NCBI RefSeq assembly: GCF_013328205.1
Contig: NZ_JABULH010000005.1
Coordinates: 124,001 to 188,000, forward strand
DNA length: 64,000 nucleotides
Source of the DNA: Sphingomonas hominis
GTDB lineage: Bacteria; Pseudomonadota; Alphaproteobacteria; Sphingomonadales; Sphingomonadaceae
Direction of reading: 5' to 3'
Shown: positions 55,145 to 62,055 of the stretch, in pieces
Layout: every line of letters starts with the position of its first letter
How positions within the stretch are numbered: the stretch's first letter is position 1
Notes under the pieces: model-generated
The model's input: the letters and a program-made list of their open reading frames with translations, nothing else
What the model was told of the DNA's origin: nothing
Database searches by the model: none
Position numbers and translations under genes: made by a program

Positions 55145-55807
55145 TCAGCGATAAAAGGTGTGATTGCCGATCGACGCGACACGGATCAGCGAACGACCCG
55201 GCGAGCGGCCGGCGTTGAAGTAGAGCGCCTTGGCAGCGTCGCTGTCCCACGCATCCTTCATCGCGACCTTGGCCACCGCGATCGCGGTGCGCCAGCGTGC
55301 ATTCTCGGCAACGTCGGGGATGCGGCCGCCGCGCACGAAGGAGAATTGGCCGGGCTGCGTCACCACGCCGCACGCGCTCTTGGCGAACCGGCCCGAATTG
55401 GCGCGGTTCAGGATGACCTCGGCAACCGCGAGCTGCCCACTGAGCGGCTCACCGCGCGCTTCGAAATAGATCGCACCCGCCAAGCAGCGGATCTGCTCGT
55501 TGTCGGCGGAAGCTTCCTGTGCGGCAACCGCTGCGGCGAGCGTCGGGTAGGCGACGGTGTCGTCTTCGTCCGCGTCGGGTGCGAAGGCCGGCTCCTGCGC
55601 CACGGCCGCCTGGACGCTAGGCTCGGCGGGGAGCTGTTGAACGAAATAGGACGCGGGAACCGAAGAAGTGGCCGGTTGTTCAGAAGCTTGACTGCTCGAT
55701 ACGACAACGGGTGTTTCCGCTGCCAGGCTGGCTGTGCTGTGGAGCGTCAGGCCAGCGAGAGAGATCAAGGTCGCTGCAATGGTCGCAGCGCGCTTCCGAA
55801 ACGTCAT
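55145..55807 (-). CDS. Cell wall hydrolase, SleB family
   Basis: A 220-residue exported protein. After the signal (ending STASLAAE) comes a disordered stretch, then the hydrolase_2 domain: CLAGAIYFEARGEPLSGQLAVAEVILNRANSGRFAKSACGVVTQPGQFSF, with the catalytic Glu in YFEARGE. It cleaves peptidoglycan, as SleB and its gram-negative relatives do. Ends 58 bases before mmcB in the same direction. Confidence 0.9.
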   Translation of the reverse strand: MTFRKRAATIAATLISLAGLTLHSTASLAAETPVVVSSSQASEQPATSSVPASYFVQQLPAEPSVQAAVAQEPAFAPDADEDDTVAYPTLAAAVAAQEASADNEQIRCLAGAIYFEARGEPLSGQLAVAEVILNRANSGRFAKSACGVVTQPGQFSFVRGGRIPDVAENARWRTAIAVAKVAMKDAWDSDAAKALYFNAGRSPGRSLIRVASIGNHTFYR

Positions 55808-55972
55808 TCATCGTCTACATCGTGCGGTGAGTACACGGACGGTGCGCGCTACTCGCGAGCGAGTACGCCACCGCCGGGATCCCCCCGACTGCGTAACCGT
55901 CCGGCATCGCACACCGGCGCAGCACAACGCGTTTGTTGATGAAAGTCTCTCTCGACTGCGGCGATTAACGGG

Positions 55973-56308
55973 TCAACAAACCAGGATCGTTTCAGCGACG
56001 AACCGTTCGGCCTGCGGGATCATCAGTTCGATGACCCATAGATCAGGATCGGAAACGCGTCGTTTCCGCCAATAGTCGTCCATGGCGGCACCATCACTGT
56101 CACTTGGCCCCGCGGGAACCAGCGTCTCGCGATCGTCGAGATCACGGAACCGTTCCAGCGCGCGTATTCGGCCATCGTCTTCGATCACGACCAGGATCGC
56201 ACCGCTCTGCGCCTCGCCGCGCGCGCGCACCACCGCGAAGCCGCCGGCGTCGTTGACGCGACGGACGAGCGCGCCCACCGCGAGATGGGTTGGCAGCCGT
56301 CCGCTCAC
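55973..56308 (-). CDS. DUF1491 family protein
   Basis: A 111-residue protein: LPTHLAVGALVRRVNDAGGFAVV, then GEAQSGAILVVI and YWRKRRVSDPDLWVIELM. This is the DUF1491 pattern known only in alphaproteobacteria; function unknown. GTG 56308 is chosen as it overlaps the stop of the thioesterase gene (GTGA); upstream residues of the longer open frame are not family-like. Confidence 0.8.
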   Translation of the reverse strand: MSGRLPTHLAVGALVRRVNDAGGFAVVRARGEAQSGAILVVIEDDGRIRALERFRDLDDRETLVPAGPSDSDGAAMDDYWRKRRVSDPDLWVIELMIPQAERFVAETILVC

Positions 56309-56763
56309 GCCGGCGCACCATAGCCGGGCAGCCCGGCGAGTGCGATGCGCGACCGCATGAACGTGCCGGTGCCGCGCGCCACTTCCTCGCCATCGGCGGC
56401 GATCAAGCGTGCTTCGGCGATGAACACGCGGCGCTGCCCGCTGATCCAACGTCCCTCGGCGACGACCGGACCTATGCCCAGCGGTCGCGTGAAGTTGAGG
56501 CTGAACTGAGTGGTGAGCAGGAAGCGATCGGTGACGAGGCTGTTGGCGGCGTAGAAGGCGGCATCGTCCAGCATCTTGAAATAGCTGGTGCCGTGCGCTG
56601 CACCGGCCGCGTGAAAATGCCGCTCGTCGATCGCGAAATGGATGCGTGCTACGCCCGCCTCAGGCACCTCTAGTCGCGACTCGAACAAGCGATTGATCGG
56701 GGCAGCCGTGTAGAGCGCTTCGAGCGCGCGGAAATGCGCGGCGGCTCCCTCAGGCGGCGTCAC
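56305..56763 (-). CDS. PaaI-like hotdog-fold thioesterase
   Basis: A 152-residue protein with the hotdog fold: ARIHFAIDERHFHAAGAAHGTSYFKMLDDAAFYAANSLV, FLLTTQFSLNFTRPLGIGPVVAEG and EVARGTGTFMRS. It is expected to hydrolyse acyl-CoA thioesters; the HGTSYFKMLDDAAFYAA form is a common alphaproteobacterial variant. Start GTG 56763 overlaps the ptsN tail by 14 bases. Confidence 0.82.
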   Translation of the reverse strand: MTPPEGAAAHFRALEALYTAAPINRLFESRLEVPEAGVARIHFAIDERHFHAAGAAHGTSYFKMLDDAAFYAANSLVTDRFLLTTQFSLNFTRPLGIGPVVAEGRWISGQRRVFIAEARLIAADGEEVARGTGTFMRSRIALAGLPGYGAPA

Positions 56764-57211
56764 GTGTCTCGTCCGTGAGCAATGCCCAGATCGCGTCGCG
56801 CGAGCCCGCGCCGCGCAGCTTGGCGACGAAGCCGCGGTCGCGCAGCCGACGCGACACGCGCGCGAGCGCTTTCAGATGATCGCCACCCGCGTTCGGCGGC
56901 GAGAACAGGATCAACAGCAAGTCGACGGGTGCGTCATCGACGGCGGCGAAATCGATCGGCTGCGCCAGCCGGATCGCACCCGCCACGATGCGGTCGAGCC
57001 CGTCCAGACGCGCGTGCGGGATCGCCACGCCACCGCCAAAGGCAGTCGACCCGAGTTTCTCGCGCGCGCCGAGCGCGTCGGCGATCACGCGCGCGTCGAG
57101 GTGCAGCACCGGCGCCGCAAGGGCGCCGATCTGCGTAAAGGCTGCCTTGCGCGTGGCGGCGGGAACATCCACCGCCACGAGCTCGGGCAGCAACAGGTCG
57201 CTCAGGTCCAT
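56750..57211 (-). CDS. ptsN: PTS IIA-like nitrogen regulatory protein PtsN
   Basis: A 153-residue EIIA-Ntr domain. His66 in GGGVAIPHARLDG is the phosphorylation site; REKLGSTAFGGG precedes it and APVDLLLILFSPPNAGGDHLKALARVSRRLRD is the later conserved stretch. It receives phosphate from EINtr/NPr and regulates nitrogen, potassium and stress responses. It lies downstream of hpf as in the usual rpoN-hpf-ptsN order, though rpoN itself is missing. Confidence 0.93.
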   Translation of the reverse strand: MDLSDLLLPELVAVDVPAATRKAAFTQIGALAAPVLHLDARVIADALGAREKLGSTAFGGGVAIPHARLDGLDRIVAGAIRLAQPIDFAAVDDAPVDLLLILFSPPNAGGDHLKALARVSRRLRDRGFVAKLRGAGSRDAIWALLTDETRDAA

Positions 57212-57232
57212 GTTGCGTTATGTGGGTGGAGA

Positions 57233-57823
57233 TCAGCCGCGCTGCGGCTCGACCCAGCCGATCGTGCCGTCGCCGCGGCGATAGACCATGTTGTACGCGC
57301 CCGTGCCCGCATTCTTGAACAAAAGCGCCTGCGTGTTGCGCAGATCGAGCATCATCACCGCGTCGGAGACGCTGGCATCGGGCACGTCGACGCGCGTTTC
57401 CGCAATGATCAACGGGGCGTCGGTGGTATCTTCCTCTTCGGACACGGACTCGGCAAACAACGTATAGCCGGCATTGTCGTAGCCCGAGCGGTCCTGCTCG
57501 GCCTCCGCGCCGACGTGCGCGGCGTGGCGATCCTTCAGGCGGCGCATGTAGCGGCGCAGTTGCTTCTCGATCTTCTCGGCCGCGCCGTCGAAGGCGACGT
57601 GCGCGTCATGCGCCTCGTGCGCGCCCTTCAGCACCAGCCCGCGCATCACGTGCGACACGATGTCGCAGCGGAAACCGACGTCGTGCGGGCCCTTGCCGAA
57701 GGTCACCTCGGCCGAGATGGCGCGCGCGAAATACTTGTCGGCGATACCCTGGAGGCGGTCCTCGACATGGCTCTTCAGCGCGTCGCCGATCGAAACCTGG
57801 TGACCATTGGTCCGGATATCCAT
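57233..57823 (-). CDS. hpf: Ribosome hibernation promoting factor, long form
   Basis: A 196-residue protein. Residues 1-105 form the ribosome-binding fold (MDIRTNGHQVSIGDALKSHV, GFRCDIVSHVMRGLVLKGAH, YMRRLKDRH). After a linker the C-terminal dimerisation domain (about 140-196) has PLIIAETRVDVPDASVSDAVMMLDLRNTQALLFKNAGTGAYNMVYRR. Long HPF joins two 70S ribosomes into inactive 100S dimers in stationary phase. The start is chosen at MDIRTNG. Confidence 0.93.
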   Translation of the reverse strand: MDIRTNGHQVSIGDALKSHVEDRLQGIADKYFARAISAEVTFGKGPHDVGFRCDIVSHVMRGLVLKGAHEAHDAHVAFDGAAEKIEKQLRRYMRRLKDRHAAHVGAEAEQDRSGYDNAGYTLFAESVSEEEDTTDAPLIIAETRVDVPDASVSDAVMMLDLRNTQALLFKNAGTGAYNMVYRRGDGTIGWVEPQRG

Positions 57824-57893
57824 TGTCTTCTCCTGCTCGACACGGGGCCAGGACGACCCCGCCATCCGCGCCAACCGGGCGCGACGGCCCCCT

Positions 57894-58586
57894 TCACGAA
57901 GAGCCTTCGGCCGCTCCCCACAAAGGCTCCTTTATACCATTCACAAACGCTGCGTGCGCCGCCAGTTCCGCCGCGCTTGCATGAAAGACGCGCGGTGCGC
58001 GTGCCTTGCGCGGGGATGCGGTGACCACGGGCGCGGCCTCGACCATCACGTCGCTCACCAGCCCGAGCCCGATCTGCCGGCCGCCGAGCAGCTCGACATA
58101 GACCTGCGCGAGCAATTGCGCGTCGAGCAGCGCGCCGTGCATGACGCGGTGCGAGCGATCAACGCCGTAGCGATTGCAGAGCGCGTCGAGCGTGTGCTTG
58201 GCGCCGGGATGGCGGCTACGCGCGATCTGCAACGTGTCAACCATGCGGGTGCGACACACCGCCGTGCGGCCGCAGCGTTCCAACTCGCCGTTCAGGAACG
58301 AGAAGTCGAAGCCGGCATTGTGCGCGATCAGCGGACTGTCGCCGATGAACTCAAGCAGCGCGTCGACGCCAGCGGTGAACACCGGGAACTTGGACAGGAA
58401 GTCGATGCGCAGGCCGTGCACCCGCGCTGCCTCCTCGGGCATATCGCGTTCGGGGTGATAGTAAGCGTGAAACGTCTGCCCGGTCTCGACGCGGTTGAAC
58501 AGTTCGACGCAGCCGATCTCCACCATCCGGTCGCCGCCGGCGAAGCTCAGGCCCGTTGTTTCGGTATCAAAGACGATTTCGCGCAT
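57894..58586 (-). CDS. dnaQ: DNA polymerase III epsilon subunit (proofreading exonuclease)
   Basis: A 230-residue DEDDh exonuclease: Exo I VFDTETTGLSF, Exo II PLIAHNAGFDFSFLNGEL, and Exo III with HTLDALCNRYG and MHGALLDAQLLAQVY. It removes misincorporated bases during replication. It is the last gene of the ppsR-maf-aroE-coaE-dnaQ block next to the predicted origin, the same order as in other alphaproteobacteria. Confidence 0.95.
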   Translation of the reverse strand: MREIVFDTETTGLSFAGGDRMVEIGCVELFNRVETGQTFHAYYHPERDMPEEAARVHGLRIDFLSKFPVFTAGVDALLEFIGDSPLIAHNAGFDFSFLNGELERCGRTAVCRTRMVDTLQIARSRHPGAKHTLDALCNRYGVDRSHRVMHGALLDAQLLAQVYVELLGGRQIGLGLVSDVMVEAAPVVTASPRKARAPRVFHASAAELAAHAAFVNGIKEPLWGAAEGSS

Positions 58587-58596
58587 GGGGAAGCGA

Positions 58597-59196
58597 TTAT
58601 CGTGCTTCCCCCGCGCGGAGGCAAGCGACGACGCGGCGGACCTGGCCACGCGTTTCCTCCAGCGAGGTGTCCGTCGCGATCACGACGTCGGCGCGCGCGC
58701 GCTTCTCCGCGTCGGGGGTCTGGCGCGCGAGGATAGCGTCGAGCTTCGCCTCGGTCATGCCGGGACGCGCCAGCGTGCGGGCGCGCTGGACGTGCTGATC
58801 GGCCGAGACGACCACCACCTTGTCGACGCGGGCGTCACCGCCGGTCTCGAACAACAGTGGCACGTCGAACACGATCAACGGCGCATCGGCATGTGCCGTC
58901 AGGAAGGCGGCGCGCTCGACTCCGACCGCGGGATGGACGATCGCCTCCAGTGCCTTCATCGCCGCATCATCGCCCAGCGATGCGGCGGCGAGCTTCGCGC
59001 GGTCAACGCCCGCTGCCCCGGTCGTACCCGGGAAGCGCGCCTCGATCGCCGCGACTACCTTGCCGCCTGGGCCTTGCAACCGGTGCACCTCGGCGTCGGC
59101 GTCGAAGACAGGGACGCCCTCGTCGCGGAACATCTGCGCGACGGTGGACTTGCCCATGCCGATCGAGCCGGTCAGGCCAACGATTAGCCGGGTCAC
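58597..59196 (-). CDS. coaE: Dephospho-CoA kinase
   Basis: A 199-residue P-loop kinase: IVGLTGSIGMGKSTVAQMF (Walker A), GVPVFDADAEVHRLQGPGG, IVFDVPLLFETGGDARVDKVVVVSA and the lid motif RARTLARPGMTEAKLDAIL. It makes CoA from dephospho-CoA. It overlaps the aroE stop by four bases, and dnaQ follows after 10. Confidence 0.95.
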   Translation of the reverse strand: MTRLIVGLTGSIGMGKSTVAQMFRDEGVPVFDADAEVHRLQGPGGKVVAAIEARFPGTTGAAGVDRAKLAAASLGDDAAMKALEAIVHPAVGVERAAFLTAHADAPLIVFDVPLLFETGGDARVDKVVVVSADQHVQRARTLARPGMTEAKLDAILARQTPDAEKRARADVVIATDTSLEETRGQVRRVVACLRAGEAR

Positions 59197-60002
59197 GCGA
59201 GCAGCCGTTCGCGCAAGTCTTCGTCGTGCTCGCGCGGAGCGGGCTGGCCGAAGAACAGCTCGAACGCGAGCGCGGCTTGCCCGACGAGCATGTCGAGCCC
59301 GTCGATCGTGTCGAGTCCGCGCTCGTGCGCCTGGGTCAGCAGGTCGGTCTCGAGCGGCGAGTAGACGATGTCGTAGACGATCGCGTCGGCTGGGAGCGCC
59401 AACAGGTTGAGATCGAGTGGCGGCTGGCCTGCCATGCCGAGCGTGGACGCGTTGACGAGCAAGGCCGCGGGCGGAAGCTTGGCGGTGAGCGGAAGCGCCT
59501 GTCCCTTCAGGCCGAATTGCGCGAGTAGTGCGGCACCCTTCAACGGTGTGCGGTTGAGCAGGGTGACCGGACCGACACCGACCTTCGACAGCGCGAACAG
59601 GATCGCGCGCGCCGCGCCCCCTGCCCCGACGACCACCACCGGCTTGTCCGCGAGGTCGAGGTCGGCGATCGGCGACAGGAATCCCGCGGCGTCGGTGTTG
59701 GTCGCCGCCAGCCCGTCGGGGGTGCGGAACACGGTGTTGGCGGCACCGATTGAGCCGCGCACGTCGCCGGGATCGGGCACGTGGTCGAGGGCTGCCACCT
59801 TGTGGGGTACAGTCACGTTGCAGCCGCGCCAGTCGGAGTGGGCCGCACGCTCGGCGAAGTAGGTGGCGAGGTCGTCGGGGGCGACGCGGGTGGCGCGGTA
59901 GTCGGCCTGGATGCCGAGCTGGTCGAGCCAGAAACGGTGGATCAGCGGCGACTTGGAATGCGCGATCGGGTCGCCGATCACTTCTGCATAGGGGCGGGTC
60001 AT
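59193..60002 (-). CDS. aroE: Shikimate dehydrogenase
   Basis: A 269-residue enzyme: EVIGDPIAHSKSPLIHRFW (shikimate-binding Ser residues), GCNVTVPHK (catalytic Lys), ATNTDAAGFLSPI, the NADP loop VVVGAGGAARAILFAL, and NASTLGMAGQPPLDLN. It reduces 3-dehydroshikimate. ATG 60002 (MTRPYAEVIGD) is favoured over 60020. It is a part of the origin-flanking block. Confidence 0.95.
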   Translation of the reverse strand: MTRPYAEVIGDPIAHSKSPLIHRFWLDQLGIQADYRATRVAPDDLATYFAERAAHSDWRGCNVTVPHKVAALDHVPDPGDVRGSIGAANTVFRTPDGLAATNTDAAGFLSPIADLDLADKPVVVVGAGGAARAILFALSKVGVGPVTLLNRTPLKGAALLAQFGLKGQALPLTAKLPPAALLVNASTLGMAGQPPLDLNLLALPADAIVYDIVYSPLETDLLTQAHERGLDTIDGLDMLVGQAALAFELFFGQPAPREHDEDLRERLLA

Positions 60003-60070
60003 CGTGGCATCATGCGCCAAAGGTCAGGCAAAGGTTAGTCCAACGGGTCACTTTCTGCGGGGCCAGCGGG

Positions 60071-60108
60071 GTGGAAGGTCACGCGAAGGTCACACCAACG
60101 CGGCTGTT
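60071..60108 (+). repeat. Isolated GGTCA direct-repeat unit
   Basis: GGAAGGTCACGCGAAGGTCA followed by CACCAACGCGGCTGTTG; the last part also shares GGCTGTTG with the copies near 4400-4520. It is in the gap between maf and aroE. Confidence 0.75.
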
Positions 60109-60112
60109 GATG

Positions 60113-60202
60113 ATCGTAGCCTTGGACTTGATCCGAGCTCCTGCTCCCGTGCGGCAGCCGGTGAGAAGAAGCGGGATCCCGGGTCGAGCCCAGGATGACG
60201 GT
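60113..60202. repeat. Long intergenic palindrome (GGACTTGATCC family)
   Basis: CCTTGGACTTGATCCGAGCT and the inverted GGGTCGAGCCCAGGATGACG, with GAAGAAGCGGGATCCC in the right arm. The arms have drifted compared with the 40496 copy. It ends 10 bases from the maf stop. Confidence 0.75.
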
Positions 60203-60211
60203 GTTGCAGGA

Positions 60212-60802
60212 TCAGGCGGGCAGCACGCCGCGGTCGCGCAGGTAGCCGAGCACCGGGAGGAGCGGCATGCCGAGCACGGTGAACTGGCTCCCTTCGATGC
60301 GGCTGAACAATTGTGCGCCCGGCCCCTCGATCCGGTAGCAGCCGACGCACCCCGCGATCGCCGGCCATTCGGCGTCGAGATAGGCGTCGACGAAGCTGTA
60401 AGACAGCGGTCGAACGAACATGCGCGCGGCCTCGACGTGGCGCCATACCGGGCGGCCGTTCTCCGCGATCACCGCCGCGCTGACGAGGTCGTGGCGCTTG
60501 CCCGACATCCGCAGCAGATGGTCGCGCGCGTCGTCGCGGTCGCGCGGCTTGTCGAGGATCGTGCCGTCGTCGAGCACCGCAAGCGAGTCGGAGCCGAGCA
60601 CGAGCCGGCCGGGATGGCGCGCGGACACCTTCAATGCCTTCAGTTCGGCGAGCGCGTCGGCGATGTCGCGCGGGGGTGCGCCCGCCATCGCGGCCTTGAG
60701 CGCTGCCTCGTCGGCGTGGGCGGGTTCGGCGGTGAAGGGGACGCCGGCGGCCGACAGCATGGCGGTACGCGAGGCGGATTGCGAGGCGAGGATGAGGGTC
60801 AT
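60212..60802 (-). CDS. maf: Maf-like nucleotide pyrophosphatase
   Basis: A 196-residue protein: LILASQSASRTAMLSAAGVPF is the Maf signature, with SDSLAVLDDGTILDKPRDRDDAR and LSYSFVDAYLDAEWPAIAGCVGCYRIEG. Maf proteins hydrolyse modified or canonical nucleoside triphosphates and were tied to septum inhibition. The SASRTAML form and the VGCY segment place it in the alphaproteobacterial Maf-2 type. Member of the origin-flanking block. Confidence 0.92.
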   Translation of the reverse strand: MTLILASQSASRTAMLSAAGVPFTAEPAHADEAALKAAMAGAPPRDIADALAELKALKVSARHPGRLVLGSDSLAVLDDGTILDKPRDRDDARDHLLRMSGKRHDLVSAAVIAENGRPVWRHVEAARMFVRPLSYSFVDAYLDAEWPAIAGCVGCYRIEGPGAQLFSRIEGSQFTVLGMPLLPVLGYLRDRGVLPA

Positions 60803-60877
60803 GGGGTGATGAGGTCCAGGGTGTGGCTGCGGCGGTCGGCTGTTGACGTTCGGGCTCGCTCCGATCGGGCCGCGGCG

Positions 60878-60914
60878 GAGAAGCGGGATCCCGGATCAAA
60901 TCCGGGATGACGGT
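60878..60914. repeat. Half copy of the GGACTTGATCC palindrome
   Basis: AGAAGCGGGATCCCGGATCA followed by AATCCGGGATGACGG is a single right arm; the left arm is absent. It lies immediately downstream of the ppsR stop. Confidence 0.6.
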
Positions 60915-60917
60915 GGG

Positions 60918-61751
60918 TCAGTCGCGCGGGCCGACGGCGTCGCCGCGGCGTTCGTTGCACAGCGAGATGATCGCGGCGGCGGTTTCCTCGATCGAGCGGC
61001 GGGTGACGTCGATCACCGGCCAGCCGTTGTCGGCGAACATCCGGCGCGCAAAGGCGATCTCACGCGCGACCGCCTCGCCGTTGACGTAATCGGTTTCCGG
61101 CGCCTGGTTGAGCGAGAGCAGGCGGTTGCGGCGGATCGCGATCAGCCGGTCGGCACTGGTGGTGAGCCCGACGACGAGCGGGTTCTTGAGTTGGTAGAGA
61201 AGCGGCGGCGGCGGGCTTTCGACCACGACGGGGATGTTCGCGGTCTTGTAGCCGCGATTGGCGAGATAGATCGAGGTCGGCGTCTTCGACGAGCGGCTGA
61301 CGCCCGCGAGCACGATGTCGGCCTCCTCCCATTCCTCCCACGCGATCCCGTCGTCATGCGCGATGGTGAATTGGATCGCGTCGACGCGCGCGAAGTAAGC
61401 CGCGTCGAGCACGTGCTGGCGTCCGGGGCGTGCCTTGGCCTGTTGCCCGAGCAAGCCCGACAGCGCGTCGTTCACCGGGTCGAGCGGGGCGACCATCGGC
61501 AGGCCGAGCGCGTGGCAGCGCCCTTCGAGCGCGCGGCGCGTCTGCGGATTGACCAGCGTGAAGATGACGAGGCCGGGGTTCTGCGCGATCTCCTGCAGGA
61601 TGCGGTCGAGATGCGCCTCGGTGCGGACCATCGGCCAGAAATGCCGGACCGTCTCGACGTCGTCGTACTGCGCCAGCGCCGCCTTGGCGATGTTCTCCAG
61701 CGTCTCGCCGGTTGAATCGGACAGCAAGTGGAGGTGGAGCCGGACCGGCAC
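60918..61751 (-). CDS. ppsR: Pyruvate, phosphate dikinase / PEP synthase regulatory protein
   Basis: A 277-residue DUF299 family bifunctional serine/threonine kinase and phosphorylase. LHLHLLSDSTGETLENIAKA is the family start; ADIVLAGVSRSSKTPTSIYLANRGYKTANIPVV carries the P-loop-like nucleotide site. It switches PEP synthase or pyruvate phosphate dikinase on and off with ADP and phosphate. Start is GTG 61751, directly bordering the predicted origin; this gene is the standard left neighbour of hemE in this class. Confidence 0.93.
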   Translation of the reverse strand: MPVRLHLHLLSDSTGETLENIAKAALAQYDDVETVRHFWPMVRTEAHLDRILQEIAQNPGLVIFTLVNPQTRRALEGRCHALGLPMVAPLDPVNDALSGLLGQQAKARPGRQHVLDAAYFARVDAIQFTIAHDDGIAWEEWEEADIVLAGVSRSSKTPTSIYLANRGYKTANIPVVVESPPPPLLYQLKNPLVVGLTTSADRLIAIRRNRLLSLNQAPETDYVNGEAVAREIAFARRMFADNGWPVIDVTRRSIEETAAAIISLCNERRGDAVGPRD

Positions 61752-61770
61752 GCAGCGCTCAGGATCGATC

Positions 61771-61889
61771 TGTGGACAACATGGGGACGAGGGCTAGCGT
61801 AACTCGGCCGACCCGCCAAGCCGGCCAGCCGCCGTGGATAACGCGGTACTTGTCCACAATCCCGCCAACGCCGCCTCGATTTATCCACA
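61771..61889. promoter_or_regulatory. Cluster of four DnaA-box-like sites
   Basis: TTATCCACA, a perfect consensus box, lies at 61881-61889 (plus). TTGTCCACA is at 61850-61858 (plus) and at 61771-61779 (minus), and TTATCCACG at 61833-61841 (minus). The last three differ from TTATCCACA by one base. Four within 119 bases is far more than expected by chance. Confidence 0.8.
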
Positions 61890-61895
61890 GGCTGT

Positions 61896-62031
61896 GAGTC
61901 GTGGTAGCGGTTGAATCGAATCCCGGTGGAATCGGTGAGTCACACGAGTCAATCTGTTGGCATTAAGTGTGCGAACGCATAATCCCCGGCGCCCACACGC
62001 CAACAACATCAACAACCCTCATTTTAGATTC
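61896..62031. promoter_or_regulatory. Cluster of seven GANTC (CcrM) sites
   Basis: Sites at 61896, 61913, 61918, 61929, 61937, 61946 and 62027 (first base of each). Six lie within 55 bases. CcrM adenine methylation at GANTC marks replication status in Caulobacter and its relatives. Confidence 0.8.
61957..61985 (+). promoter_or_regulatory. Predicted hemE promoter inside the origin
   Basis: TTGGCA (61957-61962) and TAATCC (61980-61985), 17 bases apart, about 70 bases before the hemE start. It would lie just beyond the dense GANTC cluster, so methylation or replication could affect it. Confidence 0.45.
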
Positions 62032-62048
62032 TTCTATTGAAGAAGGAG
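62029..62048 (+). promoter_or_regulatory. Hairpin overlapping the hemE ribosome-binding site
   Basis: TTCTTC (62029-62034) pairs with GAAGAA (62039-62044) around TATT; the right arm runs into AAGGAG (62043-62048), the Shine-Dalgarno sequence seven bases before the TTG start. The stem is weak (6 bp, AT-rich), so any effect on translation may be temperature-dependent. Confidence 0.35.
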
Positions 62049-62055
62049 TGCCCGA

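Larger units (their letters stand above)
61752..62055. other. oriC: Predicted chromosomal replication origin (oriC) between ppsR and hemE
   Basis: This 304-base gap lies in the alphaproteobacterial origin neighbourhood: hemE-hemJ-rho on one side and ppsR-maf-aroE-coaE-dnaQ on the other, diverging from it. It carries four DnaA-box-like 9-mers, seven GANTC methylation sites, and an AT-rich tract (about 62001-62047) that could be the unwinding element. In Caulobacter crescentus the origin is also beside hemE and overlaps its promoter. dnaA and parAB are not nearby, which is usual in the group. The placement is strongly supported, the exact boundaries are inferred. Confidence 0.85.

Noticed and set aside
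60071-60202. Short frames with GHAKVTPT or SREGHTNA
   Set aside because: They are translations of the GGTCA repeat, seen at several intergenic sites in different frames.
61904-61935. tRNA-like GGTTGAATCGAATCCC sequence near the origin
   Set aside because: No acceptor or anticodon arms; the resemblance comes from overlapping GAATC sites.
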